A stretch of DNA of 64,000 nucleotides from assembly GCF_005930355.1 (NCBI RefSeq), contig NZ_VDBO01000007.1:62001-126000 (forward strand). Reading direction: 5' to 3'. How positions within the stretch are numbered: the first letter of the stretch is position 1; the number at the start of each line of letters is the position of its first letter. The position numbers and the translations under genes were made by a program. Origin of the DNA: Paenibacillus sinopodophylli (GTDB lineage Bacteria; Bacillota; Bacilli; Paenibacillales; Paenibacillaceae). Shown in pieces: positions 16,977-26,778 of this stretch. Under the pieces are notes generated by a model that saw only the letters and a list, made by a program, of their open reading frames with translations, was not told where the DNA came from and made no database searches.

Positions 16977-19706
16977 TTAGTCAAAGCTCTTCTTCATAGG
17001 CTGAAAATATAATTCTGTCTCATTTGAAATCCACTGCAATCGCCCAAAGCTTGATTCGGAGCCTGCTACCTGCTCCCCTCTGACAAACACGGTTACTCCT
17101 TGTTTAAGATACTTAGCAATCTTCGGAATCCAATCCTCAATAGGAGTATCAGCCGTTACACATAACTCAATTTCAATCTGAGAACTTAGCTTACTCCCAC
17201 TTCGACTATCATTTCCTTCTTTTTCAGTCAACATAGATAAAATATTTGATTTCCACTTGTCTTTCCAGTTTTTCTTATTGAATGCTTTAGAAACTTCATA
17301 AGCATTCTTAGCAAGTGTTTCGCTTAATTCTTTATTCTCTAAGCACTCAATAATGGCTTTTTGTAACGATTGGCTATCCGGATTGATAAGAAGGCCATTA
17401 AAGCGGTCTATAATAATATCGGTTAATCCACCAATTCTAGTAGCGATAATTGTATTTCCGGTTGCACATGCTTCTAAGCAAGATAGACTTGTACCTTCAC
17501 TATATAAAGTCGGGATTAATACGATATCCGCTTCTTTATAAACAAGATGCATCTCGTCTGGATCGCGATGATAACAAAAGATACGATTCGGCCATTTTTC
17601 CATTGCTTTCTTGATAGCATTTACATCTTCTTCAAAGCCTTTTCCCACAAAATGAAATTCTGTTTCTGGAAATCTTTCTAATATCTCATCAACTACAGCA
17701 AGGGTAATGTACAAACCTCGAGCCTCATATAACCTTCTCGGATATACAATTCGTTTACGTCTATCTTCTTTTTTTAGGACTGGGAAAAACTCATCTGGAT
17801 CAACATAGTTCGGTATACTAATCATCTGTTTACCTGTTTGATACGATACTGTTTGAAACCAATTAGATGTGTTCGTATCTACAGAAATCATTTTTTGTAC
17901 CTGCTCAGCGCTTTTTATGAATCTTTCATTATGGACCCAGAATTGCGTGCCATCTTTATACTGGCTCCCGTAATTATCCCATGAGACACCGTGGCTTATC
18001 CCTATACTTGGATGCGCCACTTGTGGATAGGCTTGGAAGAAAGCAGAATAAATATTAAGTATCGCTGTACCTTCAACGGCATATAAATAACGGCGGTTAA
18101 AGGCATGCAAAGTCTCAACTGTAAACTCATTCATATTCAATCCGTCATGCCCTAAGCTATATATGTCAATATTTTTATATTTTCTATGCCAAGGAAAATT
18201 TCCATACTGATAAATATCTAGTTTCAATCCTAAATCCTTACATACCTCATAAAGATCTACCAGGTATCTTTCTGCCCCACCTGTATAATAGTTTTCTCCA
18301 TTATAGTCCATAAAGGTTGCTGTAAACACGGCTACATTTCGCTCTATTATTCGATTTGCATATATATTTAAACACGATTTTTTTGATTGCAGCAACGTTT
18401 CAATTTCACTAGCCCTTGTTGCCCATTGGTTTTGGCTCGCAATCGTCTTCAAATTATTTTGAGCTTCTTTAGACATATTCCAAGAAGATGAAGTGAGTCT
18501 CATTGGAGCTTTGACATCTACGAATGTAATTCCTGGTCCGGCAAAAGGGATGACCTCTGCAATTGATGTTGTAATAATCGGTTTACCTATTGCGCAGTAC
18601 TCAAAAAATTTCACTGGAGAAACTGAATTGGTTAATTGATTCACAATAAATGGAATGATTAAGGCATCAAAATGATTCGTATAATTTTTCAACTCTTTAT
18701 ATGGTTTTGGACCCAAAACATGAACATTATCCGAAAAGACGCATTTCGAAATACCGCAATGCCCGATTAAAACAATTTCGACGCCAGGACTTTCAGCTAA
18801 CTCATTAACAAGCTTTGTATCAAACCAAGCTTCAATTGCTCCAAAGTAACCTATTATTCTTTTTCTTTTATTTAAAATTGATACCAAATCTTCTGGTATA
18901 ATGTTCGTTTCATCCTGATTATCCCCATAGTCTTCTGGTCTTGCTGCATTAGGCAAATAGACAGCATCTTTTCTATCTATAACATACTCTTTAAGCATTT
19001 TGGCTGAATAAGTAACAATGGCGGCTTCATGCAGCACCTCATAATGCTTAGACAACATATTTCTATCATACAGTCCAAAAAAGTCAACACGATCAAGAAC
19101 ATCATACCAAATGGTCTTATGAGGAAGGTTTTCTATCCAAGCATTTTGCATCAAATACGAGTTCAGTACCATTACATGGGTAGTTTGTAATGCTTGCAGC
19201 AGATGCTCTTGTTTTGAGACAACAAAAAGCCCGTTTTCAATTTTTCTAAGACAAAACTCTGGTGAAGGATCACAAAAAAAGCATAAATAACCTTTTCGTG
19301 CGAACTCCATTAATAAATGCTGTGGACGTTGAATAGGCTCCCAATTCACAGCAATGGGATAAACAATTATCCCTAAGTAATCGCTCTCTTGCATTAATTC
19401 GACAATTTCTCTAGCCTCATTTGTTAGAGGAGATTCTACAATTTGTCTGTAGTACAGTAATTGACTCTTATATCGGGAAGCAAATAATAGATCCTTTTCT
19501 GCCAATTCCTTCTCAAAAAGCGAAATAGCATCTAAATTTTTCTTATTAATTTCCAGTTGGTAAATTTCTTCATTTTCTAAACGGATATTTTCGCTTTTCA
19601 TATGGTCTATAGCTAGCAATTGATTTTCTGACAGCTCGTTAATTTGATGTAGCGCTGTTTCTATGGCATCAATCTCACGTTGTATAGCTGCTTTTGATTT
19701 TTTCAT
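16977..19706 (-). CDS. Coiled-coil protein with two GT-B glycosyltransferase units
   Basis: A 909-residue cytoplasmic glycosyltransferase. Residues about 1-90 are predicted coiled coil. Residues about 108-420 form a first GT4-like unit (WEPIQRPQHLLMEFARKGY, KTIWYDVLDR, YFGAIE, FEYCAIGKPIITT). Residues about 455-805 form a second one with GGAERYLVDLYEV, YPRRLYEARGL and the donor-site ExxxE-type motif EGTSLSCLEACATGN. A C-terminal tail of ~80 residues is unassigned. The first 280 residues are paralogous to the whole product of the preceding gene. I use the ATG at 19706; a TTG at 19727 is possible but less well placed. It likely builds a surface glycan with the neighbouring enzymes; donor and acceptor sugars are unknown. 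The LTA-synthase-like gene follows after 11 bases. Confidence 0.75.
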   Translation of the reverse strand: MKKSKAAIQREIDAIETALHQINELSENQLLAIDHMKSENIRLENEEIYQLEINKKNLDAISLFEKELAEKDLLFASRYKSQLLYYRQIVESPLTNEAREIVELMQESDYLGIIVYPIAVNWEPIQRPQHLLMEFARKGYLCFFCDPSPEFCLRKIENGLFVVSKQEHLLQALQTTHVMVLNSYLMQNAWIENLPHKTIWYDVLDRVDFFGLYDRNMLSKHYEVLHEAAIVTYSAKMLKEYVIDRKDAVYLPNAARPEDYGDNQDETNIIPEDLVSILNKRKRIIGYFGAIEAWFDTKLVNELAESPGVEIVLIGHCGISKCVFSDNVHVLGPKPYKELKNYTNHFDALIIPFIVNQLTNSVSPVKFFEYCAIGKPIITTSIAEVIPFAGPGITFVDVKAPMRLTSSSWNMSKEAQNNLKTIASQNQWATRASEIETLLQSKKSCLNIYANRIIERNVAVFTATFMDYNGENYYTGGAERYLVDLYEVCKDLGLKLDIYQYGNFPWHRKYKNIDIYSLGHDGLNMNEFTVETLHAFNRRYLYAVEGTAILNIYSAFFQAYPQVAHPSIGISHGVSWDNYGSQYKDGTQFWVHNERFIKSAEQVQKMISVDTNTSNWFQTVSYQTGKQMISIPNYVDPDEFFPVLKKEDRRKRIVYPRRLYEARGLYITLAVVDEILERFPETEFHFVGKGFEEDVNAIKKAMEKWPNRIFCYHRDPDEMHLVYKEADIVLIPTLYSEGTSLSCLEACATGNTIIATRIGGLTDIIIDRFNGLLINPDSQSLQKAIIECLENKELSETLAKNAYEVSKAFNKKNWKDKWKSNILSMLTEKEGNDSRSGSKLSSQIEIELCVTADTPIEDWIPKIAKYLKQGVTVFVRGEQVAGSESSFGRLQWISNETELYFQPMKKSFD

Positions 19707-19731
19707 TGTAAGTAAATCACACCTCAATTCT

Positions 19732-20568
19732 TTAACTAAGTTTAGAGACCAAGCTATTTACGTTATTAATAGTAAGAAGCAAAGCATCTTTTCTTGCCAA
19801 TGTATGTTTTTTTCTTTTAAAATCTGAGTAAGTGACCACTTCAGCTTGTTTTAATATCTCATAATGTTTTAGTCTTGCAGATGCATCAATGCCCCATAAG
19901 AAGTCTTCCTCTTCACAAATATCATACCAAATCCTTTTCGAGATCAATAAATCGTACCAAGCAGATTGTAGAACCCAAGTACATAGAACAATTGGGGTAA
20001 TTTTATATTTATTAAGCCATTTGAGAAGCAAAGCTTCATCTTTAAACTCATAATATCCATTTACATTTTCTGCTAATCCATTTTCAAGTGACCCATTAAA
20101 TGCTATGCATAAGAATCCTCTTTCAGACAATGATTGCAATAATTCACTCATCCGATTGCTTTTGAATTTTATGCCATCTGGCACAACAACGATATTAGTG
20201 CGATCTTTGTTTTTGAGCAAAAACGATTCAAAGCCGAAAAGACTTGAATCAACGTTTTCTGACGCTTGAATGTAGTATAACTGTCTATTGGAATACTCTT
20301 TCTCGTATTTAACTATTTGTTCTTGCCTTTTCACAATCTGTTTGTCACTTTCCAGCATATGCTCTAGATCATAATTTTTATTTTTAGTTTTCTCCAACTC
20401 TGCTCTACGATGTTTAATCTCAATTTCCATTTCCTTTACCGTTTCATTTAACTCCAGTAGCTGCGAAACCTTGCTTCTGTGTAATTCTCTTAATGCATCA
20501 AGCTGAAGTTCCTGATGACCTTGATCAAGAAGGGAAAGAACTTCTCTAGACATATGCAATTTATTCAT
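19732..20568 (-). CDS. Half-glycosyltransferase: coiled coil plus acceptor-side GT-B domain only
   Basis: A 278-residue protein. Residues about 25-100 are strongly coiled-coil. The rest aligns by eye with the first GT-B half of the downstream gene product: IVVVPDGIKF matches the LGIIVYPIAV strand, GFLCIAF matches GYLCFFC, KRIWYDICEEEDF matches KTIWYDVLDRVDF, and LKHYEILKQAEVVTYS matches SKHYEVLHEAAIVTYS. It then stops, so the donor-binding half and its acidic motif are missing. The frame is intact and has a good RBS (GGAG, 7 bases before ATG), so it looks maintained rather than decayed. It might be a regulatory or scaffold partner that dimerises through the coiled coil. Confidence 0.65.
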   Translation of the reverse strand: MNKLHMSREVLSLLDQGHQELQLDALRELHRSKVSQLLELNETVKEMEIEIKHRRAELEKTKNKNYDLEHMLESDKQIVKRQEQIVKYEKEYSNRQLYYIQASENVDSSLFGFESFLLKNKDRTNIVVVPDGIKFKSNRMSELLQSLSERGFLCIAFNGSLENGLAENVNGYYEFKDEALLLKWLNKYKITPIVLCTWVLQSAWYDLLISKRIWYDICEEEDFLWGIDASARLKHYEILKQAEVVTYSDFKRKKHTLARKDALLLTINNVNSLVSKLS

Positions 20569-20586
20569 GTCCCATCTCCTATTGGT

Positions 20587-23526
20587 TTATACAAAACTCA
20601 AATGAAGCCATTTCTTCTTTAATTTTAAATGCAGAGCTTCCCATCCACCGAAGGTACCAGTATCAATTTTGGACGAAAGACTTTCTTCGTGAATACGATA
20701 GTAATATAATGGCTCCTGCAAATGTACGATACGTCCGGTTAATGCTAGACGAACGGTGAAATCACGATCCTCGATTCCGAATATTGATTCATCGAATCCG
20801 CCTGTTCTTTTGTGTGAGGAAGTTCTCCACATCAAAGATGGACCACCGTTTTGCAAACCATTTAATCGATAATTAGGCAGCCTCTTTGTTTCAATTATCA
20901 TTCCATTAGAATCCACATGATAATAATCTGAATAGACGGCACTTGCATTCGGGTAAGTAGATAAAGAGCCAATCATTCGCTCCAACCAACGCTGATGCAC
21001 ATAATTATCTGCAGAAGTCCAGCATCGATATTCACCTTTCGCTTTCGAGAAACCGTAGTTCAGAGCATGAGGAAGACCACGATTGGTTGCAGTCCGATAA
21101 TAGCTGATTCGGCTATCAAACTTAAATCGATTAACAATACTAGCTATGTCTTCAGTAGAACCGTCATCTATAATGATTAATTCTAATTGCAAATGAGTTT
21201 GAGCAAGGATACTTCTAATGCTTTCAAACAAGTATTTTGAATCATTGTACACAGGCATGACAATACTTACTAATGGTGAGAATTCATTTGTGACCATGCC
21301 GCTCTCTCGGTGGCGAAGAAATAAAACCGCCCACTCTTGCATATTTAAGTAGCAAAATAGTGGATATAGCAATGATTGAGCAGTTGGGTTGTCCACATTA
21401 AAAATCTCTAAAACTTTACGCGAGATTTTCTCAATACCTTCTGATTTATACTCCTCGTATATCGCTTCAGCCAGCCTAAAAGCGCATGCTTCATTTAAAT
21501 AGGCTGAATTCTGTAGAGAATGATTCCAAGAAACAAATGCCTGCTTCTTGTCTCCCAACTGCCACTGTAGTTCTGCAATTAAAGCTAACCAATGCGATTC
21601 TGTTGTTAACACTAATTTGGTATCAATGATTGGATTGTTCTGCAAGGTGCTGCTTAATAGTTCGCATACTTCTTTCTTCATCTCTTTAATTTGGATATTT
21701 ACAGTCATTTTACCGTACAGGTATATGAAATCTAACTGATCAATCTCATCCAAATCAGCATCCAGAACCGTATAAATTTTATCTGTTGCTTCTTCTAAAC
21801 TATCCATATTTATTAAAGAAAGAATCTGAAAAAATTGAAATGTTCTCCAATCCTTCGATTCTCTGTCCGGCTCCACGAGTGCTAGCACATCTTTATACCT
21901 CTGGCCGCCGAACGCTATCAACAGTTGCTGAATTGAACCTTGTTCCTTTAAGAGTTCAAGGTAAGCTTGTTTTTTGTCTTCCGCTACAATCAGTGGCATT
22001 TCAATCGTAATCACTGGCCTATTCACTACGTTTCCGCCTGTATTTTCATTCCTATACAACATGGAGTTGTATGACTTGGATTCCGAATTTCGAATACCGG
22101 CATCTAACAATTTGATACGCTTTTCTACAGCCTCATGTCCTATTCTTTCAGAATACGTTTTAACTAATATTTCTCCGTTAGCTAGCGCCGTTCTCACTAT
22201 AATGTCGTCATTAATTTCAGTTGCTAGTCGCTCGTTTGCTTTCCATAACCACAATATATTTGAATGGCTTCCACTTTCAAAGCGAGCGATAGCTTCTTCT
22301 ACATTTCCGCCTTGAACAACACGATCCACTCCGCCTTCTAACCACTGAACAACTTCTTTCGAATGTTCATTTAGCTTCGGCGACCAAATTCCAATTTCAA
22401 CTTGAAACTTATGAAAGACAGACTGTATATGACGAAGCAGATCCTCTCGATCATATTCAAGTTGTGGATACGCTAGCAGTACTGAAATCTTCATTTCTTT
22501 TACCTCTTCCCTATACTCGACTTTGAAATCCCCCATTTTATACGAACAAACCCAATTATGTTGTGAAACGATATCCACTAAAGAGATACAATGATTAGGA
22601 AACGTATGATTAGGTCTTCGAATCAAACTCACCCATCTACCGTACCATTGAGCAGCCTCTTGCCATCTGTTCTGCGAAAAACATATTTCCGCAATAATAC
22701 AATAAGGATCCGTATAAGAAGGCCATTCGTCTATACATTTCCGGGCGCTTGTTTCGGCTGCATTCTGATCTCCAAGCTGTAATAAACTCATTAATTTATA
22801 ATAATGCGCTTGTGCTTTACTGTACGACTGTATCGATGTCAGCAATTCCAGCGCCGTTTCTGCATATTTTAAACTCTGACTATAATCCCCTGCGTTATAA
22901 AACTCTGCAGAAAGATAGCGATGAGTTAACCCGTCAGCATTATTGGATGCTAACTCCTTATAAAGCAACTCTAAATTCCTTTTTCTCTTCACTTGATGAA
23001 ACTCTGATGAATAGCCGTAATGTTTGAAATACCCATCTACACATTGTAGAGTTTTCTTTGTATCCCCTTGCCTCACATTGATTAATCTTTCATGTATAGT
23101 CCCTTTATATTCATATAAAATGGGAGAAAAGAAACGATCAACATGCGTCATCGACATCATGCGAGGATGATTCTTTTCGTAATGATGACACTCGAAGGAA
23201 AGGACCGATTCTCTTACTGCATTCGTTTCAATCCATGTACGAAAATCAATTTCACCACTCCAATTAAACTCTTCATCCGAATCAATGAACATGATCCAAT
23301 CAAAATTTATACTTTGTTTAATTAATACATTCCTTGCTTCTGCGAAACTATCATTCCAGTTATGAAATAAAACTCGAGCTCCAAGTTCTTTTGCAATTCG
23401 TACGCTACCATCCTTAGATCCTGTATCTAGAACAATGACTTGATCCACAAGAGAATTTACACTTTGAATAGCTTTATAGAGAGTAGCCTCATTATTTTTC
23501 ACCAGAATACAACAAGCTATTTTCAT
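20587..23526 (-). CDS. Bifunctional GT2 glycosyltransferase with helical repeats between the domains
   Basis: A 979-residue protein with two family-2 (GT-A) domains. The first (1-~180) has ILVKNNEATLYKAIQSV, VLDTGSKDGS and the DXD-type FIDSDEEF. A TPR-like helical region follows (about 190-330; AEFYNAGDYSQSLKYAETAL), then a less typical middle part. The second GT2 domain (about 748-965) has SIVMPVYNDSKYLFESIRSI, IIDDGSTED and a TSADN motif in the DXD position. Two GT2 units in one chain suggest that it adds alternating or successive sugars. It is the first of six closely spaced minus-strand genes. The start is ATG 23526 behind AAGGAA. Only 30 bases and a stem-loop separate it from the SLH gene. 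Confidence 0.78.
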   Translation of the reverse strand: MKIACCILVKNNEATLYKAIQSVNSLVDQVIVLDTGSKDGSVRIAKELGARVLFHNWNDSFAEARNVLIKQSINFDWIMFIDSDEEFNWSGEIDFRTWIETNAVRESVLSFECHHYEKNHPRMMSMTHVDRFFSPILYEYKGTIHERLINVRQGDTKKTLQCVDGYFKHYGYSSEFHQVKRKRNLELLYKELASNNADGLTHRYLSAEFYNAGDYSQSLKYAETALELLTSIQSYSKAQAHYYKLMSLLQLGDQNAAETSARKCIDEWPSYTDPYCIIAEICFSQNRWQEAAQWYGRWVSLIRRPNHTFPNHCISLVDIVSQHNWVCSYKMGDFKVEYREEVKEMKISVLLAYPQLEYDREDLLRHIQSVFHKFQVEIGIWSPKLNEHSKEVVQWLEGGVDRVVQGGNVEEAIARFESGSHSNILWLWKANERLATEINDDIIVRTALANGEILVKTYSERIGHEAVEKRIKLLDAGIRNSESKSYNSMLYRNENTGGNVVNRPVITIEMPLIVAEDKKQAYLELLKEQGSIQQLLIAFGGQRYKDVLALVEPDRESKDWRTFQFFQILSLINMDSLEEATDKIYTVLDADLDEIDQLDFIYLYGKMTVNIQIKEMKKEVCELLSSTLQNNPIIDTKLVLTTESHWLALIAELQWQLGDKKQAFVSWNHSLQNSAYLNEACAFRLAEAIYEEYKSEGIEKISRKVLEIFNVDNPTAQSLLYPLFCYLNMQEWAVLFLRHRESGMVTNEFSPLVSIVMPVYNDSKYLFESIRSILAQTHLQLELIIIDDGSTEDIASIVNRFKFDSRISYYRTATNRGLPHALNYGFSKAKGEYRCWTSADNYVHQRWLERMIGSLSTYPNASAVYSDYYHVDSNGMIIETKRLPNYRLNGLQNGGPSLMWRTSSHKRTGGFDESIFGIEDRDFTVRLALTGRIVHLQEPLYYYRIHEESLSSKIDTGTFGGWEALHLKLKKKWLHLSFV

Positions 23527-23556
23527 ATAAGCAATTCCTTCACTTTATAGATTAAA

Positions 23557-23596
23557 GGCCGTTATCTCGCTTTATAACAAAGCAAGATAATGGCCC
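23557..23596. terminator. Stem-loop between the SLH gene and the glycosyltransferase operon
   Basis: Imperfect ~15-20 bp hairpin (GGCCGTTATCTCGCTTT with a complementary arm ending at 23594). In the minus-strand direction only three T residues follow, so it may be a partial terminator or processing site that lowers readthrough from the SLH gene into the glycosyltransferase genes. Confidence 0.5.
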
Positions 23597-23621
23597 TTTT
23601 CGTTTTTATATTGAATGTATA

Positions 23622-24320
23622 TTAGACCGTTGGATCACTATTTGAAATTTTCTTTCCTTCTTCAAGCAGCGTGTTAATTGATTCTTTATATTGTTCAAAC
23701 TTCTCTTCCTTAATGAAACCTGCTGTTAATACTGCTACATCTTTACGCTCAACCTGATTCTGAGGAGCAAATTTACCGTCGGTAACTGTAAGCAACTTAG
23801 CATCTATTGCAGCATGAACGTATGCTTTTGCCCAGTCGCTAATTTCATTTGAATCCGAAATAGGAAGGTCAGTCCCTTTACCTGTAATATTCGTTTGTGT
23901 AATACGTACCAAAATAGCTGCAAGCTCTTCTTTTTTAAGAATAGCATTTGGACGGAAAGCTCCGTTAGAGCCAATCATAATGCCAACTTTCTCCAAAGCA
24001 TAAATATACTTCAATCCCCAGTTATCACTGCTTACATCTGAGAATTTGGAAGTAGGAATTTCCGGCGTCTCAAGATTAAGCGATCGAGCAATAATCGCAG
24101 CTACTTGCACGCGCGTCAATTTCCCTTCCAGGTTCAACTCCCCATTAGGTCCGCCTACCATAATCGATTTTTCCATAAGCTCTTTAATCGCTGCTTGTAC
24201 GGCATCCGGAGCAATCGTTTCTTCAGCAGCAAATACCGCCACTGGCGCTGCTAGGGCATTTACCACCATAGCAGACGTAACAGCAAATTTTGTGATTTTC
24301 TTCGTTCTTTCTACATTCAT
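23622..24320 (-). CDS. Small secreted protein made of three SLH domains
   Basis: A 232-residue surface protein: signal peptide with cleavage near AVFAAEE, then three SLH repeats (KLTRVQVAAIIAR; SDVSSDNWGLKYIYALEKVG with LKKEELAAILVR; ISDWAKAYVHAAIDAK with VERKDVAVLTAGF), and a short charged tail. SLH repeats bind pyruvylated secondary cell-wall polymer. Nothing else is present, so it cannot be a large S-layer protein; it may be a cell-wall adaptor. Start chosen at ATG 24320, 10 bases after GGAGG; a GTG two codons earlier is too close to the RBS. It probably heads the glycosyltransferase operon or at least shares its promoter, because no room for another promoter exists downstream. Confidence 0.85.
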   Translation of the reverse strand: MNVERTKKITKFAVTSAMVVNALAAPVAVFAAEETIAPDAVQAAIKELMEKSIMVGGPNGELNLEGKLTRVQVAAIIARSLNLETPEIPTSKFSDVSSDNWGLKYIYALEKVGIMIGSNGAFRPNAILKKEELAAILVRITQTNITGKGTDLPISDSNEISDWAKAYVHAAIDAKLLTVTDGKFAPQNQVERKDVAVLTAGFIKEEKFEQYKESINTLLEEGKKISNSDPTV

Positions 24321-24769
24321 TTTCACTCATCCTCCAAATATGTTTTTAAAAAAACTTTTATGTCACTCTACACTTTCAGAATCTAGTTAAGTTACGAATC
24401 AAAACAAACTCTCCCTATTCAATATTCATGTAGGAACTTGAGTTTCTGTCTTCGTTCATAATCAACCCATTCTATTCTTCTCATGCTTCAATTTATAGTA
24501 GCAAGAGATGAACTGTGTAAAGTCAGCTAATAGAGTTATCGGAAATACCATTGCGATTTTTTACAAAAAAAATATAAAATACTTTTAAAAAACATATGTA
24601 ATTTAAGATCAAAAACATAAACGGGCACACTAAAATCAACTCACCATGCATTCCACACAATGAATTAATAGATAAATGCAATTTTATTTTACAAGATGTA
24701 TAAGATATAGAAATAATTACAAGTAAGAAAAAAAAGAAAGACTTACTTCGTTTCTGTTATTTAAAAAAC
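24321..24769. other. AT-rich leader and promoter region of the SLH gene
   Basis: About 450 bases, strongly AT-rich with long A and T runs (24560-24600, 24725-24785). It contains the promoter at 24492-24521 and a leader of about 165 bases before the SLH start. No other gene seen. Confidence 0.6.
24492..24521 (-). promoter_or_regulatory. SigmaA-type promoter of the SLH gene
   Basis: On the minus strand TTTACA (24521-24516), an 18-base spacer and TATAAA (24497-24492). Each box matches five of six consensus bases, and an A/T tract upstream could act as an UP element. Confidence 0.55.
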
Positions 24770-25555
24770 CTATTTTTTTTGAAAAAAAGAGGTTAGTCGC
24801 CATATGAAATCACTCGATGAACGAGCAACAGGAGACTGATTCATAAAAATAGAACCATTAAGCACAGCTTCTGCATTAAATTGGAAATACTGTACCCATT
24901 GTTCTCCCATCCGCCTCTCAATGGCGTCGTACGCTTCGCGCAGGCGAAATCCGCGGCGCACAATATGGTGGGCATCGGAAGAAACGATATGGATATGACC
25001 AGCCTTTAATAAGGACCAAGCTGACTGCTCGATTCGCTTACCGAAACCGCCAAGGAGAGAATGGCTAGTTACTTGTGCATATGCCCCAGCTTCAATTAAC
25101 TCTGCCAATCGCTGCGGATGCTGCACGACCTCTGCATTTCTCTCAGGGTGTGCAATAATAGGCTTTAGGCGTAATATTGTGAGCTCATGTATGAGCTCGA
25201 TCATCGACTTCGGTATTCGAGAGGCTGGCATCTCTATTAATACATAGTTAGAGCCGGCTAAGGGGAGTAATTCATTCCTAGACCACGCATCAAGCAGATC
25301 GTCATGGACACGTATTTCCTGTCCTGTCCGAATAGTAACAGGCACACCCGCAGCGATTAACTTTTCGTTAATCGTGTGGGTGTGCTCGGCTACGTCTTGT
25401 GCTGTGTTCATATAGGTCCCATTGGCGTGATGCGGGGTTGCAATAATGGTTGTGATTCCCTCTGAGACGGCTGCCCGGGCCATGTTCAAAGTATCATTCC
25501 AATCCGCTGCACCATCATCCAATCCGGGTAAAATATGCGTATGGATGTCTATCAT
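24770..25555 (-). CDS. CpsB/YwqE-type tyrosine-protein phosphatase (PHP fold)
   Basis: A 261-residue metal-dependent phosphatase. All PHP-type metal motifs of CpsB/Wzb-like enzymes are seen: DIHTHILPGLDDGA near the N-terminus, ATPHH, GQEIRV, IAHPERN and SSDAHH. Such enzymes dephosphorylate the bacterial tyrosine kinase that controls capsule or exopolysaccharide export. No cognate kinase or adaptor gene (CpsC/CpsD type) is in the window, so the target is probably encoded elsewhere. It lies just upstream of the SLH/glycosyltransferase region on the same strand, but about 450 AT-rich bases separate them, so a separate transcript is likely. Context fits control of surface polysaccharide. Confidence 0.88.
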   Translation of the reverse strand: MIDIHTHILPGLDDGAADWNDTLNMARAAVSEGITTIIATPHHANGTYMNTAQDVAEHTHTINEKLIAAGVPVTIRTGQEIRVHDDLLDAWSRNELLPLAGSNYVLIEMPASRIPKSMIELIHELTILRLKPIIAHPERNAEVVQHPQRLAELIEAGAYAQVTSHSLLGGFGKRIEQSAWSLLKAGHIHIVSSDAHHIVRRGFRLREAYDAIERRMGEQWVQYFQFNAEAVLNGSIFMNQSPVARSSSDFIWRLTSFFQKK

Positions 25556-25766
25556 GCTGATCTCACTTCCTAGAAGAGATTGATCAAAGCCACCTGATAG
25601 GCAGGTTTGTAACTATTCTATCATAGGAACGTCGATCTTTCAGCACTTCTCGCTATAATTCGACAGTATTACTTATCACTTTTTGATTGTATCCTACAAT
25701 TCCCAAATGTGTAAGTAAAAAATTGTAAAAAACGAGGGTTTGTACAGAATTTGTTCAGAAGCTATA

Positions 25767-26744
25767 CTACAGCAATTCTTTGCGAAGCATTGACGCGGAT
25801 TTAGGTGAAAGGTAAGCAAATGGGATGTCGAACACGGTTTTGGCGCCGACTTGTCCTTCATGTGCAAGTTTGTAAGCAGCTCTCGCATAGGCAACTAGAA
25901 CGCTTGCCGTGAATTCCGGATTGCTGTCGAGCTTCAATCCAAATTCAATAATCTGCGTGCTGTTCTCGCCAGTTCTGCCGCTGCGAAGCACTGTGCCGCC
26001 GTGTGGCATTGTGGAATGTTCGGCTTTCATCGTTGCTTCATCAATGAAGTGAACCTTTGTGTTGTAGTCGGAGAAGTAGTTCGGCATGTTGCGAATTTCT
26101 TGTGCAATTGCTTCTTGATCAGCACCGTCCTCGGCTACGATGTAACAATCGCGTACGTGCTTCTCTCGTGTAGTAAGCTCTGGATTCTCACCGCTGCGCA
26201 CGCGGTTAACAGCTTCCTCGCTCGGGATCGTGTATTGCACGCCATTCTTGACGCCGCTCACACGACGGATCGCATCGGAATGGCCCTGGCTTACTCCCTT
26301 GCCCCAGAACGTATATTCCTTGCCCTCTGGCAGAATGGCTTCTGCAAGCAAGCGGTTGAGCGAGAACAAACCTGGGTCCCAGCCCGTTGAGATGACACTC
26401 ACCTTGCCGCTCACCCTTGCCATTGCATCCACTTGTTCGAAATATTCAGGAATGCGTGCATGTGTATCGAAGCTGTCAACCGTATGGAACATACGAGCAA
26501 ATTCCGGCCCTTGCTCTGGTAGATCTGTAGCCGATCCACCGCAAAGAATCATAACATCAATATCATCGGCGAAGCGCTCAGCCTCTTCAATGGAATAAGC
26601 TTTAATGGCTGACGGGATCGTCGAAGGATCTCTGCGCGTGAATATCGCGTCCAGCTTCATATCTTCATTCTGCCGGATTGCAAGTTCTACCCCGCGTCCC
26701 AAATTACCATAGCCTACGATGCCAATACGAATCTGTTCTGTCAT
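25767..26744 (-). CDS. ddh: meso-Diaminopimelate D-dehydrogenase
   Basis: A 325-residue NADP-dependent enzyme that makes meso-2,6-diaminopimelate from tetrahydrodipicolinate and ammonia in one step, bypassing the acylated lysine pathway. It has the N-terminal dinucleotide motif VGYGNLGRGVE, the substrate-region VISTGWDPGLFSLNR, WGKGVSQGHSDAIRRV and MPHGGTVLRSG, all typical of Ddh. Length is normal. I start at ATG 26744, 9 bases after GAGGTG, rather than at the GTG four codons upstream. It follows the glutamate dehydrogenase gene by 34 bases on the same strand, so both ammonia-using dehydrogenases are probably co-expressed. Product serves peptidoglycan and lysine. Confidence 0.92.
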   Translation of the reverse strand: MTEQIRIGIVGYGNLGRGVELAIRQNEDMKLDAIFTRRDPSTIPSAIKAYSIEEAERFADDIDVMILCGGSATDLPEQGPEFARMFHTVDSFDTHARIPEYFEQVDAMARVSGKVSVISTGWDPGLFSLNRLLAEAILPEGKEYTFWGKGVSQGHSDAIRRVSGVKNGVQYTIPSEEAVNRVRSGENPELTTREKHVRDCYIVAEDGADQEAIAQEIRNMPNYFSDYNTKVHFIDEATMKAEHSTMPHGGTVLRSGRTGENSTQIIEFGLKLDSNPEFTASVLVAYARAAYKLAHEGQVGAKTVFDIPFAYLSPKSASMLRKELL

Positions 26745-26778
26745 GCTGCCCGCCACCTCATTTTAGTTAATATATTGC

